Positions 17,355 through 25,755 of a DNA stretch of 64,000 bases are shown one piece after another. The stretch lies in NCBI RefSeq assembly GCF_008831305.1, contig NZ_ML708621.1, forward strand, positions 62,001 to 126,000, written 5' to 3'. A program made the translations under genes and the position numbers. Under the pieces are notes generated by a model. It did no database searches. It was not told where the DNA came from and saw only the letters and a list, made by a program, of their open reading frames with translations. The DNA comes from Kocuria coralli (GTDB lineage Bacteria; Actinomycetota; Actinomycetes; Actinomycetales; Micrococcaceae). Every line of letters begins with the position of its first letter. The first letter of the stretch is position 1.

Positions 17355-17726
17355 ATGGCTGCAACGGATTCCCTGAGCGTGGCGTTCGCCGCGCTGGCGG
17401 ACCCCACCCGCCGTGACATCCTCCGCCGGCTCCGCAGTGGTTCGAGGACCGTCGGTGATCTCGCGACGAACTACGAGATCAGCCGCCCGGCGGTCTCGCA
17501 GCACCTTGCGGTCCTGGAGAAAGCGGGCCTGGTCACCCGAGGCCGGCGCGCCCGGTGGAACGACTGCTCGCTGACCTCGGGCAGCCTCGACGACGCCGCC
17601 GCATGGATCGAGGAGCAGCGCGCCGAGTGGGACGATCGCCTCGACCGGCTCGGTGAGCACCTGACGAACATCGCTTCCGACCACGATCCAGAGACAAGAA
17701 CCGACGGAACGCAGAAAGAGGAATGA
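17355..17726 (+). CDS. ArsR-family repressor
   Basis: A 123-residue winged-helix protein: FAALADPTRRDILRRLRSG, then VGDLATNYEISRPAVSQHLA as the helix-turn-helix and GLVTRGRRARWND as the wing. It lacks the ELCVCD-type metal site, so it belongs to the non-metal ArsR branch that pairs with SRPBCC proteins. The SRPBCC gene follows directly, the conventional arrangement. Confidence 0.92.
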   Translation: MAATDSLSVAFAALADPTRRDILRRLRSGSRTVGDLATNYEISRPAVSQHLAVLEKAGLVTRGRRARWNDCSLTSGSLDDAAAWIEEQRAEWDDRLDRLGEHLTNIASDHDPETRTDGTQKEE

Positions 17727-17731
17727 TCCCG

Positions 17732-18202
17732 ATGGACACGACCCAGGGCTTCACCATCGTCCGGCAGTACGACGCCGCGCCCGAGCAGGTATGGCAGGCG
17801 TGGACCGACCCCGACCAGGCCGCACTCTGGTGGCATCCTCGTGGGCTCAGGATACCCAGGGAGTCCGTGATCCTCGACGTCCGGGTGGGCGGGCGCTACA
17901 CCTACACGATGGTGCGAGAGGACACGGGCGAGGAGTTCGTCACGGCCGGCGTCTACCGCGAGGTGGTGCCGTGCGAACGGCTCGTGTTCACCTGGGGCGA
18001 GGCCGACGACGACCCGGAGGACGCCCCCGTCGTGGCGCTCACCTTGGAGCCCGCCGACGGCGGCACCCGCCTGACCTTCGAACTGCGCGGCGTCCAGGGC
18101 TCGCCCGGGGACGACTACGTCTACGACGGCTGGGACCAGGCGCTGGAGATCCTCGCCGAGCTGCTGCACGACAACCCGCGCGGCGGCACCTTGCGAGGAT
18201 GA
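17732..18202 (+). CDS. SRPBCC/AHSA1 domain protein
   Basis: A 156-residue START-like fold protein of the AHSA1/CalC group: the opening FTIVRQYDAAPEQVWQAWTD and GGRYTYTMV are typical. These bind hydrophobic ligands in a helix-grip cavity. ATG at 17732 has AGAGGA nine bases upstream; the ATG at 17723 overlaps the arsR stop but has no ribosome-site spacing. Coupled with arsR, so presumably induced when arsR is released. Confidence 0.88.
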   Translation: MDTTQGFTIVRQYDAAPEQVWQAWTDPDQAALWWHPRGLRIPRESVILDVRVGGRYTYTMVREDTGEEFVTAGVYREVVPCERLVFTWGEADDDPEDAPVVALTLEPADGGTRLTFELRGVQGSPGDDYVYDGWDQALEILAELLHDNPRGGTLRG

Positions 18203-18256
18203 CGCCGTCAGTGCACGGTGAGTACCCGGAGAACTGACGCGGAACGGAGAGTCCCC

Positions 18257-19336
18257 ATGTTCGATCTCAACCCTGCGGCTGCCCAGATGCAGAGGCTGGT
18301 CTCGGGCGTCCGCGAGGAACAGCTCGATCGTCCGACCCCCTGCTCGGACTGGACGGTGGGCGACCTGCTCGCCCACATCAACCAGTTCGCGACCGTCTTC
18401 GCCCAGAACGCGCGCAAGGAGCAGGTGCGGCCCCCGGAGTCCCTGCCCGATGACTGGAGACAGGCCATCCCCGCCCGGCTCGGCGACCTGAGCCGGGCGT
18501 GGAGCCAGGAGACGGCGTGGCAAGGCCGGGTGGCCGCCGGAGGCATCGAGATGGACGCGGAGGACAACGCCGTCGTCGCAATCGAGGAGCTGACGGTTCA
18601 CGGCTGGGACCTCGCCCGGGCCACGGGCCAGGACCTCAGGGTCGACGACACCCGCCTGGACCTGGTGGACCGGTTCTTCGAGCTGTTCGGCGAGGAACCG
18701 TTCGGCCCGGCTGCGCAGGCTCCGGATGGCACGCCGCGGCTGGAGCGGACCGTCGCACGGACCGGCCGGGACCCGAGGTGGTCACCGCGGGCCGCCCAGG
18801 AGATCCGGATCCGCCCGGAGACCCCCGCGGATGTCGAGGCCATCCGCGACCTCACGACGGCTGCGTTCGACCCGGTGCCCTACAGCGATGGCAGCGAACC
18901 GCAGATCATCGATCGGCTCCGGGCGGACGGCGACCTGGCCATCTCGCTGGTCGCGGAGGACCCATCGGGACGGATGATCGGCCATATCGCCTTCTCGCCG
19001 GTCACGGCGGGCAACGCCGCGCGAGGCTGGTACGGCCTGGGTCCGGTCGCCGTCGACCCCGGTCGTCAGGGCGAGGGCGTGGGTCGGGCCCTCATCGAGG
19101 CGGGGCTGGCGGCGCTGAAGAAGTTCGGCGCCTCCGGCTGCGCACTCGTCGGCGATCCGGGTTTCTACACGAGATTCGGCTTCAGCGGCGGCGCCCTGAG
19201 TTATCAGGACATGGAGCCCTCGCTCGTGCAGCACCTCGTGCTCGATGACCTTGCCCCTGACGACGCCGATGCCCCTCCCGCCGGAGAGCTGCGCTTCCCG
19301 AAGGCGTTCGACGTCGCCGCGGAGGGCGGCTCCTGA
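18257..19336 (+). CDS. TIGR03086-like (DinB fold) domain fused to a GNAT acetyltransferase
   Basis: A 359-residue two-domain protein. Residues about 1-185 match the TIGR03086 actinobacterial family, a DinB-like fold related to mycothiol-dependent maleylpyruvate isomerase: RPTPCSDWTVGDLLAHIN and IEELTVHGWDLARATGQ supply the His/Glu/His metal positions. Residues about 187-355 are a GNAT domain (IRIRPETPADVEAIRDLT, VAVDPGRQGEGVGRALIE, GFYTRFGF). TIGR03086 proteins normally end at the RTGRDPRW-like region where GNAT begins here, so this looks like a fusion of two genes. An AACGGAGAG ribosome site supports the start. Third in the arsR-SRPBCC series. Confidence 0.85.
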   Translation: MFDLNPAAAQMQRLVSGVREEQLDRPTPCSDWTVGDLLAHINQFATVFAQNARKEQVRPPESLPDDWRQAIPARLGDLSRAWSQETAWQGRVAAGGIEMDAEDNAVVAIEELTVHGWDLARATGQDLRVDDTRLDLVDRFFELFGEEPFGPAAQAPDGTPRLERTVARTGRDPRWSPRAAQEIRIRPETPADVEAIRDLTTAAFDPVPYSDGSEPQIIDRLRADGDLAISLVAEDPSGRMIGHIAFSPVTAGNAARGWYGLGPVAVDPGRQGEGVGRALIEAGLAALKKFGASGCALVGDPGFYTRFGFSGGALSYQDMEPSLVQHLVLDDLAPDDADAPPAGELRFPKAFDVAAEGGS

Positions 19337-19405
19337 GAACGAGCGATGGTGTTCTGCAGGTGGGGTGGGGATCTCGCCACCCGGTGAACTGCTAAGAGGC
19401 GGCGT

Positions 19406-20035
19406 CTACTGCCGGAAGGCCTGTGCTTCTTGCACGAGGGGGGATTTCTCATCGGCCCATGAACCCGCGCGGATGAGGTCCCAGAGCCTCTCGAGGTGCG
19501 CGACCATGTCGACCGAGGGGTCGAGCAGCCACTGCTGCTGGAGGCCGTCGGCGCTCGCGATGATGAGGTTGGCTGCCTCCTCGGTCTGCACGTTCGGCCC
19601 GAGCTCACCGGCATACTGCGCCTTCTGGATAGCTTCGCGCATGAAACTCCGGGTGCGCTCATGCCGTTCGATGAAGAAGCTGTGGGCCGGGTGCTTCCCG
19701 AAGCTCGCCTCGGCGGAGTACTCGATGTAGAGCTGGACCAGGCCCGGGACCGTGGCGTTGTGGGCGATGACGTCCAGGAACCCCCGGAAATCGCGTCTCG
19801 GGTCCCAGAACGTGGCGACGTCGTGCCGGTCGCGAGCACGGAGGACCTCGATGAAGAGCTCCTCCTTGGACCCGAAGTAGTGCATGAGCCCGGTCGGGGA
19901 CAGCCCGGCGCGCTCCGCGATGTCCCGGTTCAGCGTGTTGTGGTATCCGTTCTCGGACACGACTTCGAGCGCGACCCGAAGGATCTCCTCGCGTTTGGCC
20001 ACGCCTTTCGAATAGGGCCCTCGGGCTTTGCTCAT
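19406..20035 (-). CDS. TetR-family regulator
   Basis: A 209-residue protein with an N-terminal TetR helix-turn-helix (EEILRVALEVVSENGYHNT, RDIAERAGLSPTGLMHYFGS) and a helical ligand domain. Divergent from the acetyltransferase gene 92 bases away, which it may control. Confidence 0.92.
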   Translation of the reverse strand: MSKARGPYSKGVAKREEILRVALEVVSENGYHNTLNRDIAERAGLSPTGLMHYFGSKEELFIEVLRARDRHDVATFWDPRRDFRGFLDVIAHNATVPGLVQLYIEYSAEASFGKHPAHSFFIERHERTRSFMREAIQKAQYAGELGPNVQTEEAANLIIASADGLQQQWLLDPSVDMVAHLERLWDLIRAGSWADEKSPLVQEAQAFRQ

Positions 20036-20077
20036 GGAACAATTCTACGGAAGACATCGCGAAGGTGGTCCCCGACG

Positions 20078-20102
20078 CGGTTATGAACCAGACCATGAAC
20101 CG
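20078..20102. promoter_or_regulatory. candidate TetR operator
   Basis: CGGTT and AACCG arms enclose a 25-bp segment with two direct ATGAACC copies, between the divergent tetR and acetyltransferase genes. Arms are short and the symmetry imperfect. Confidence 0.3.
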
Positions 20103-20126
20103 TGGCTACGAAAACGAAGGAGCGGC

Positions 20127-20741
20127 ATGGGCATCAGCGGAGACACCGCCTGGCAGCGAATGGTCGCCGGCAGGACGTACCGGTCCACCGATCCCGAGCT
20201 CTCGGAAGCCAGGGCCGCTACCAAACGCATCCTGCACGAATACAACACACTGCCGCCCGACGCAGAGGAGCGGCGGATGGAGTTGCTGCGCGGTCTGCTG
20301 GGCTCGGTGGGGGAGCACCTCTGGATCGAGCCCCCGTTCCGCTGCGACTACGGCCACCAGATCACCTTGGGCAGCGGCATCTTCGCCAACTACGACCTCT
20401 CCATCCTCGATTGCGCGCCCGTCACGATCGGCGACATGGTGCTGTTCGGCCCTCGCGTCACGATCGCGACGGTGAGCCACCCGATCGATTTCCAGCAGCG
20501 CACCGGGGACATGTACGAATACGCCCGGCCCATCACGATCGAGGACGGCGCATGGCTCGGCGCGCACGTCGTCGTAGGCCCCGGGGTGACCATCGGCGCT
20601 CGGTCCGTGATCGGCGCGGGCAGCGTGGTGACCGCGGATATCCCGCCCGACGTGGTGGCAGCCGGCGTTCCCTGCAAGGTGCTGCGACCGATCACCGAGC
20701 ACGACCGCGAGGAATACCTGAGCGCCTACGGCGGGCTGTAG
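20127..20741 (+). CDS. sugar O-acetyltransferase (maltose/galactoside acetyltransferase-like)
   Basis: A 204-residue left-handed beta-helix acetyltransferase. The N-terminal Mac domain is WQRMVAGRTYRSTDPEL, then hexapeptide repeats (ITLGSGIFANYD, VTIGDMVLFGPRVTI) with the catalytic His in TVSHPID. It transfers acetyl from acetyl-CoA to sugars. ACGAAGGAG fixes the start. Likely regulated by the divergent TetR. Confidence 0.92.
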   Translation: MGISGDTAWQRMVAGRTYRSTDPELSEARAATKRILHEYNTLPPDAEERRMELLRGLLGSVGEHLWIEPPFRCDYGHQITLGSGIFANYDLSILDCAPVTIGDMVLFGPRVTIATVSHPIDFQQRTGDMYEYARPITIEDGAWLGAHVVVGPGVTIGARSVIGAGSVVTADIPPDVVAAGVPCKVLRPITEHDREEYLSAYGGL

Positions 20742-21081
20742 GGCGGGAGCGGCTGCCCTACCAGGGTTGCAGCACCGGATGCCCGTCAGCCGCTTGCCCC
20801 GACGCACCGGGCACCCATATCGGCCAATGCCGGTCAGCAGTACGGCACGTTGACGGCCAATCCGCCCGTGGCAGTCTCCTTGTATGGCGAGCCTTTCGCG
20901 AGAACGCTGTACGACCCTCAGCATCGACCGATGAATGTGTCCGGCGTATCACATGCCCGATAATCTGCGCTGTCGCCGCCTTTGCAGCAGATAATCTGCG
21001 GAAGGGCCGCACGCCCTTCTCGGTCAGAAGGCCACGGGCCTCATGGCGCCCTCAAGGATGCTCGCGTCCTCGATCCGCCGC
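20742..21081. other. intergenic stretch without a recognised gene
   Basis: About 340 bp between the acetyltransferase and the convergent DHFR-like gene. Lower GC than its surroundings; short reading frames have no coherent protein. A possible decayed sequence; I see no RNA gene or clear hairpin. Confidence 0.5.
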
Positions 21082-21642
21082 TTACTTGCTCGATCGGTAG
21101 CGCAGCGCCACGGCCCCCGAGCGGAACTCGTGGCGATCCATCAGGTCGAGCTGGATGCGCTCGTGCAGACCGGCCAGCAATGTCGGCCCGTATCCGGCGA
21201 CAATCGGCTGCACCAGGAACTCGTACTCGTCGATCAACCCCAGATCCGCCAGCGCCAGCGGAAGCGTCACGCCTCCCACCCACAGGCCCTCGCCCGGCTC
21301 CTGTTTGAGCTGCTCAACCGCCTGGCCCAGATCGCCGCCCAATAGCTCGGCGTTCCAGTCGACCTCGTGCAGGGTGCTGGAGACCACGTACTTCTTCGCC
21401 CGGTCGATGGTCTCGGCGAAGGGGATCTCCCACTCCTCCATCCACTCGGGCCAGGTGCCCGAGGCGGGTTTGCGCCAGGCCGATTCCATCATCTGGTAGG
21501 TCACCCGGCCGAACAGCAGGGCATCGGCCCGCGCCATCTCGGCGGTCCAGTAGCTCATCGACTCCTCATCAGGGGCCACGCCCGCCTCGTGATGACAGCA
21601 GCCGTCGAGCGTGGTGTTGATCGAGTATCGAAGTGGTCTCAT
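21082..21642 (-). CDS. dihydrofolate reductase/RibD C-domain family protein
   Basis: A 186-residue NADPH-type reductase fold related to the RibD C-terminal domain (YwjB/YyaP group): RYSINTTLDG at the N-terminus, ADALLFGRVTYQMM, and LWVGGVTLPLALADLGLIDEYEFLVQPIVAG-type C-terminal half. The role in the cell is unknown for this group; often a small reductase or resistance-linked protein. Confidence 0.88.
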   Translation of the reverse strand: MRPLRYSINTTLDGCCHHEAGVAPDEESMSYWTAEMARADALLFGRVTYQMMESAWRKPASGTWPEWMEEWEIPFAETIDRAKKYVVSSTLHEVDWNAELLGGDLGQAVEQLKQEPGEGLWVGGVTLPLALADLGLIDEYEFLVQPIVAGYGPTLLAGLHERIQLDLMDRHEFRSGAVALRYRSSK

Positions 21643-21804
21643 CGCGCTGCTCTCCTTCGAGGCGCACCCGTGTTCACCGAGGTGGATTCAGGCTACTGCC
21701 GGCACCCGCGCTTTTCGAGAGCCTGTGAGGAGGAGATGGAGAGGCGAGCCACGACTCCGGGATAGAGCCGGCGCGAGGCCCGGTGGTCCTCGCCGTGGGG
21801 TGAG

Positions 21805-22135
21805 TTACTCGGCGATGGCGGTGGTCTCCAGTTCGACGCGTACACCGGGTTCGAAGAGGTGGTCCACGCCGATCAGTGAGGCCGGGGGCATCGGCTGGGG
21901 GATGCCGAGTTCGTCGGCGATGCGTTCGACTCCGGCCATGAACCCGCCGATCTGATCGGGGGACCAGCGGGTGACGTAGAACGTCATGCGTACGACGTCG
22001 GCGAAGGAGGCGCCCGCTCCGGCGAGTGCGCGCGCGGTGTTGCGCAGCACCTGCTCGACCTGGGCGTCGAGCTCCTCGCCGCCGACGGGCCCAGTGCTGT
22101 CCTCCGGGACCGTCGGCGGCGGTGCGGGTGCTCCA
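21805..22135 (-). pseudogene. truncated RidA (YjgF) family gene
   Basis: The reading frame encodes the RidA middle and C-terminus: EELDAQVEQVLRNTARALAG, then FADVVRMTFYVTRW and VELETTAIAE at the end, with the family's conserved Arg replaced or lost. The N-terminal ~40 residues with the SG(Q/N) region are absent: upstream the frame runs into the stop codon of the SDR gene at 22142. No ATG occurs before the conserved part and the only GTG is internal (22050). Probably a deletion scar next to the SDR gene. Confidence 0.65.
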
Positions 22136-22141
22136 AGCGAG

Positions 22142-23236
22142 TCAGCTCTGGCGTGGTCGTGGGGGTACTAGGCCGTCGGCTTCGTAGCGGTCGAACAGCT
22201 CCAGGAATGCCCGCTCGGTGCTGATGTAGGTGTCGAATCCGGCCAGGCGACTCTTGGTCATGTCCGCGACGACCTCGACCTCGACGCCGAGATCGCTGTC
22301 GGTGTGCCAGAACGACGCCACCTGGTCCAGGCGGTCTTCGGCGAGTCCGTACTTGCCGGCGATGTCGGCCCAGACCTGTTCCTTCCCGGCCATCTGCTCG
22401 ACCAACGGCCGGGGCTCGGAGTTGGGTGCTTCCCAGGCGACGCCGAGGGCGTCGGCCAAGCGCGGCCACAGCCACCGCCAGCGGAAAACCTCGCCGTTGG
22501 TCACGTTCCAGGCCTCGTTGCCGATCCCCGGGGTGGTGGAGGCCCAGATCATCTGCTCGGCGACAGCCCGCGAATCGGAGATGTCAGTGAGGCAGTTCCA
22601 CACCAGCTCGGTGCCGGGGAAGATCAGCGGGGTGCCGGTCTCCCGGGCGATCGCCCCGTGGACGGCGAACGTGAGAGCGAAATTCATCGCGTTGCCCACA
22701 GCGTGCCCGGTGACAGTGTGCGCCCGGTGCACGCTCCAGGTGAAGTCATCCCGCTCAGCCGCGGCGAACAGCTCGTCTTCCTGGGCGTAGTAGAAGTTCG
22801 GCACATCCAAACGCTCGGACTCCTCCCGGAACGGAGTCTCGCGCATCTCACCAGTACCGAAGGCCTCGAACGGGCCCATGTAATGCTTCAGCCCCGTCAT
22901 CAGCGCAGCATGCCTCACCGACCCTGCCGGGGAGAGCGCGTCGAAGAGGTTACGCACCATCGCCCCGTTGACGCGGATGTTCTCTTCCTCGTTGTCCTGC
23001 CGCGACCAGGCGGTGAAGAACACATGCGTCGGGCGGACATCCTTCAACGCTTGCGTCACGCTGTCCGCGTCCTGCAGATCAGCCAGGACCGGACGCACCC
23101 GCGGGGGCAGCTCGTGGGCCGAACGTGACAGGCCGTAGACATCCCAGTCGTTGCGGATCGCGAGCCTGCGTGCGATCTCGGAACCGACGATGCCATTGAC
23201 ACCGACGATGAGCGCGGTCGAACGATAGTCGTTCAT
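22142..23236 (-). CDS. SDR oxidoreductase of the PRISE type
   Basis: A 364-residue extended short-chain dehydrogenase. The nucleotide-binding motif is ALIVGVNGIVGSEIARRLA. The YxxxK of ordinary SDRs is replaced by the NFYYAQEDEL motif typical of the progesterone-5-beta-reductase/iridoid-synthase-like (PRISE) group, which reduces activated enones. GLKHYMGPFEAFG is also characteristic. Divergent from the MmyB-type regulator, a pairing seen often in actinobacteria. Substrate unknown. Confidence 0.87.
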   Translation of the reverse strand: MNDYRSTALIVGVNGIVGSEIARRLAIRNDWDVYGLSRSAHELPPRVRPVLADLQDADSVTQALKDVRPTHVFFTAWSRQDNEEENIRVNGAMVRNLFDALSPAGSVRHAALMTGLKHYMGPFEAFGTGEMRETPFREESERLDVPNFYYAQEDELFAAAERDDFTWSVHRAHTVTGHAVGNAMNFALTFAVHGAIARETGTPLIFPGTELVWNCLTDISDSRAVAEQMIWASTTPGIGNEAWNVTNGEVFRWRWLWPRLADALGVAWEAPNSEPRPLVEQMAGKEQVWADIAGKYGLAEDRLDQVASFWHTDSDLGVEVEVVADMTKSRLAGFDTYISTERAFLELFDRYEADGLVPPRPRQS

Positions 23237-23419
23237 ATGTCCTCCTCAGAGACAGTTCGAGGTTTCAAGAAGCCGCACCAGCCCGAGGGCCGGCCGACGC
23301 TGATTCCCCAGTCTCGACGCAGATCACGGGGGCAGCCAGACACCCGTTGATCGTGCGACCGGCGTTGGTACCACTGACAGGGATACGCTCAGCGCAACAG
23401 GCCCGCGTACCCTGGTTGT

Positions 23420-24334
23420 ATGAGCAGTGCACCCCAGCCAGGCGGCCTGGGCGCGTTCCTGAAGTCTCGCCGCGATGCCCTGAGCCCGGCTGAGGCGGGC
23501 ATCGCCGACCGGGGCAAACGCCGCCGCGTGCCGGGCTTACGCCGGGAGGAGGTTGCCCAGCTCGCCGGAGTCTCCGTGGCCTACTACGTCCGCCTCGAAC
23601 AGGGCCAGGCACACAACGCCTCCGACGAAGTGCTCCTCGCGATCGCTCGCGCCCTGTGCCTGTCGCAGACCGAGACCGAACACCTGCTCGATCTGGCCAA
23701 GCCCTCCCCGATGAAAGCCCCACCACGCACGCGCCCCGAGCACGCCCACCCGCTGTCGCTGACGATGCTGGAATCACTTGGAACCCAGCCGGCAGTGCTG
23801 CTGGGTCGACGCAACGACGCTCTGGCTTGGACCCCGACCGGGCACGCGCTGCTGGCCCCGCATCTACCGTTCGATACCAGCGACCCCCGCACCCGGCCAT
23901 CGCTGCCACGGCTGCTGTTCCTCGACCCGCAAGTTCGCGCCTCCCAACCGGACTGGGAAGCCGAGGCCCGCACCTACGTCGCCTACCTCCGCCTCGTCAG
24001 CGGCAAGTACCCCGACGACACCCGCCTGGCCGAGCTCGTCGGTGAGCTGTGCATGAAGGACGCCGACTTCGCCGCGCTCTGGGCCACCGGCCACGTCAAA
24101 GCGTGCACCGGGGGCACGAAACGCTTCCAGCACCCCCTCGTGGGCGCACTAACCGTGAACTTCCAGGTCTGGCTCCAAGCCGACACCCCCGATCATCGAC
24201 TCGAGGTCTACACACCAGCCGACGAACCCTCTGCCGACGCTCTGGCCCTGCTGAACACCCTCGTCCAAGAGAAACGGACAACCCACAACGAGCAAACCAG
24301 CCTGATGACACCCCAGAGCGGCTCGGATGACTGA
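23420..24334 (+). CDS. XRE-family regulator with MmyB-like ligand domain
   Basis: A 304-residue regulator. N-terminal helix-turn-helix GLRREEVAQLAGVSVAYYVR with the LEQG extension, then the MmyB ligand-binding domain (about residues 105-275: PAVLLGRRNDALAWTPTGHALL, GTKRFQHPLVGALTVNFQ). TACCCT followed by six bases then ATG marks a leaderless start. It most likely controls the divergent SDR gene 183 bp away. Confidence 0.9.
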   Translation: MSSAPQPGGLGAFLKSRRDALSPAEAGIADRGKRRRVPGLRREEVAQLAGVSVAYYVRLEQGQAHNASDEVLLAIARALCLSQTETEHLLDLAKPSPMKAPPRTRPEHAHPLSLTMLESLGTQPAVLLGRRNDALAWTPTGHALLAPHLPFDTSDPRTRPSLPRLLFLDPQVRASQPDWEAEARTYVAYLRLVSGKYPDDTRLAELVGELCMKDADFAALWATGHVKACTGGTKRFQHPLVGALTVNFQVWLQADTPDHRLEVYTPADEPSADALALLNTLVQEKRTTHNEQTSLMTPQSGSDD

Positions 24335-24814
24335 ACACAGCCGAGGCGCGGCACTCATCGCAAAACCGCCATCACTTCGACGTGATTCCATCTGCACCGG
24401 CCGCCGGTTCAAACGCAACAACTGCCAGCGCGCCGCCTTCCGCGTGCACCCTGTCGAGCAGGTCGTCGAGGACCAAGCCATTCGTCCTGCTCAAGGCCGC
24501 ATCCGCGCCAGCCTCCACGTCACCAGCCGACTCGACACGCTGGAGATGGCCTACAACAAAGCCAAAGTCGGCCTCGAGGCGATCTTTTGGCCTCCTCACC
24601 GACATCGACGTCGCCACCCTCGAACCGAACGAAGCCACCGCTACGAAACACAGGCCACACAACGAAAGAACCTTGCCCCTTCCCTCCAGCTGACCGCCTC
24701 CTCGCACCGCGCAATCCGTCGTCGACACAAGCTCACAGTGGTTTCTCAGGAGCAGAGGACCGCCGACCGGCACCGGTACCGCGGTTGACGGCAGCGATGC
24801 TGAACTTATGCGCG
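24335..24814. other. apparently non-coding or decayed stretch
   Basis: About 480 bp with no convincing gene. Two overlapping frames give a protein-like stretch only if joined by a frameshift near 24590 (LDTLEMAYNKAKVGLEAI, then FGLLTDIDVATLEPNEA), which hints at a broken small gene that I cannot name. The first copy of a 29-bp repeat lies at 24651-24679. Confidence 0.4.
24651..24679. repeat. 29-bp direct repeat, copy 1
   Basis: Identical over 29 bases to the copy at 25547-25575, which forms half of the tRNA-Ala terminator stem and its tail. The two copies bracket about 870 bp with a single membrane-protein gene. This looks like an attachment-site duplication or a recombination scar. Confidence 0.7.
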
Positions 24815-25441
24815 TTATCGGAGCACGACCACCCGGCCCAATAGTGCTCGCATTGGCGCGCGCCGATGCCCCGATCGATTCCCCGTCTCGCACCAGGCGA
24901 TGTGGGCATCCAGGATGCCGATGGCCTGAGCCGGTGGCATCGGTCTGCCGTGCCAGGCCGGAATTCGCCCGCTCTCGGAGAGCGGTTCCACGCCAACGTG
25001 CAAATCCGAGCCCTGACCCGCGACCAGGGCGACCATGTGCCGCACTGCGGCCCACTGCTCGACGGTGGCTGGGGCCATCAGCGACTCGTCGATCGCCAGG
25101 CATGCGAGGGGGCGTTTGCAATCATCGCTGAAGAATTCGGCCCAGATGCCGGCCTTCTGCGGGCTGCGGAAGTCGATGGCCGCGAATGCCCCGTAGGGCA
25201 CGACTCGGCGTCGCGTGCGGATCAGCTGCTCGGCCGGAGAGATGGTGAGTCGCGGCAGAGTGGCTCTGGTCAGCATGAACAGCGCAGCGGCACCCAGGCC
25301 GATGAGGGCCATCGCCCATGGCGGATGGCCGGACCAGAGCATCGCGATCATCGTCAGGAGAGCGATGATTCCCATACAGATCCAGAACCACCGTCCGAAG
25401 CCACGGTTGCAGCGCACCATCGCGGGAAGTGGGGAGAACAT
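24815..25441 (-). CDS. small membrane protein of unknown function
   Basis: A 208-residue protein from ATG at 25441; TACACT, seven bases and ATG mark a leaderless start. Two membrane helices lie near residues 13-33 and 38-55, followed by a cytosolic domain with ISPAEQLIRTRRRVVPYGAFAAIDFRSPQ, reminiscent of small PH-like membrane-tethered proteins. No known activity. It is the only gene between two copies of a 29-bp repeat and may be the cargo of a small inserted segment. Confidence 0.6.
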   Translation of the reverse strand: MFSPLPAMVRCNRGFGRWFWICMGIIALLTMIAMLWSGHPPWAMALIGLGAAALFMLTRATLPRLTISPAEQLIRTRRRVVPYGAFAAIDFRSPQKAGIWAEFFSDDCKRPLACLAIDESLMAPATVEQWAAVRHMVALVAGQGSDLHVGVEPLSESGRIPAWHGRPMPPAQAIGILDAHIAWCETGNRSGHRRAPMRALLGRVVVLR

Positions 25442-25546
25442 CAAGCACAGTGTAGGAGATGCCGAGACGCGTACGTCCGCAAAGTCGAGGTCACTCGTGG
25501 CACCGGAGACGTCCGATGAGGTGCAGGCACGCCTCAACACCATTTC

Positions 25547-25575
25547 CAGGCCACACAACGAAAGAACCTTGCCCC
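25547..25575. repeat. 29-bp direct repeat, copy 2 (at the tRNA terminator)
   Basis: The tRNA-proximal copy. It overlaps one arm of the terminator hairpin and the T-rich tail beyond, as expected if a mobile segment integrated just downstream of the tRNA and copied its target. Confidence 0.7.
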
Positions 25576-25597
25576 GCGATGATGCGGGGCAAGGTTC
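25564..25597 (-). terminator. intrinsic terminator of tRNA-Ala
   Basis: A perfect 14-bp stem with a 6-base loop, followed on the minus strand by TTTCGTT. It begins 17 bases after the tRNA 3' end. Confidence 0.85.
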
Positions 25598-25614
25598 GAA
25601 CGTTCAACTTTACG

Positions 25615-25687
25615 TGGAGCTAAGGGGAATCGAACCCCTGACCTTTTCATTGCGAACGAAACGCTCTACCAACTGAGCTATAGCCCC
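25615..25687 (-). tRNA. tRNA-Ala (anticodon CGC)
   Basis: A 73-base cloverleaf: acceptor GGGGCTA pairing with TAGCTCC, including the G3-U70 pair that identifies alanine tRNAs; D arm GCTC..GAGC; anticodon loop TTCGCAA with CGC at 34-36, reading GCG; T arm with TTCGATT. CCA is not encoded (the following bases are CGT). Confidence 0.95.
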
Positions 25688-25755
25688 GTACAACGTCGAT
25701 CATCGTACGCCTGCCTGCCGCCTGGTGCCAAAGTCCGGCGTCTAGGGTGGTGCGC

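Noticed and set aside
24372-25121. 249-codon minus-strand frame in the repeat-flanked region
   Set aside because: Overlaps the better-supported membrane-protein frame and has no coherent domain.
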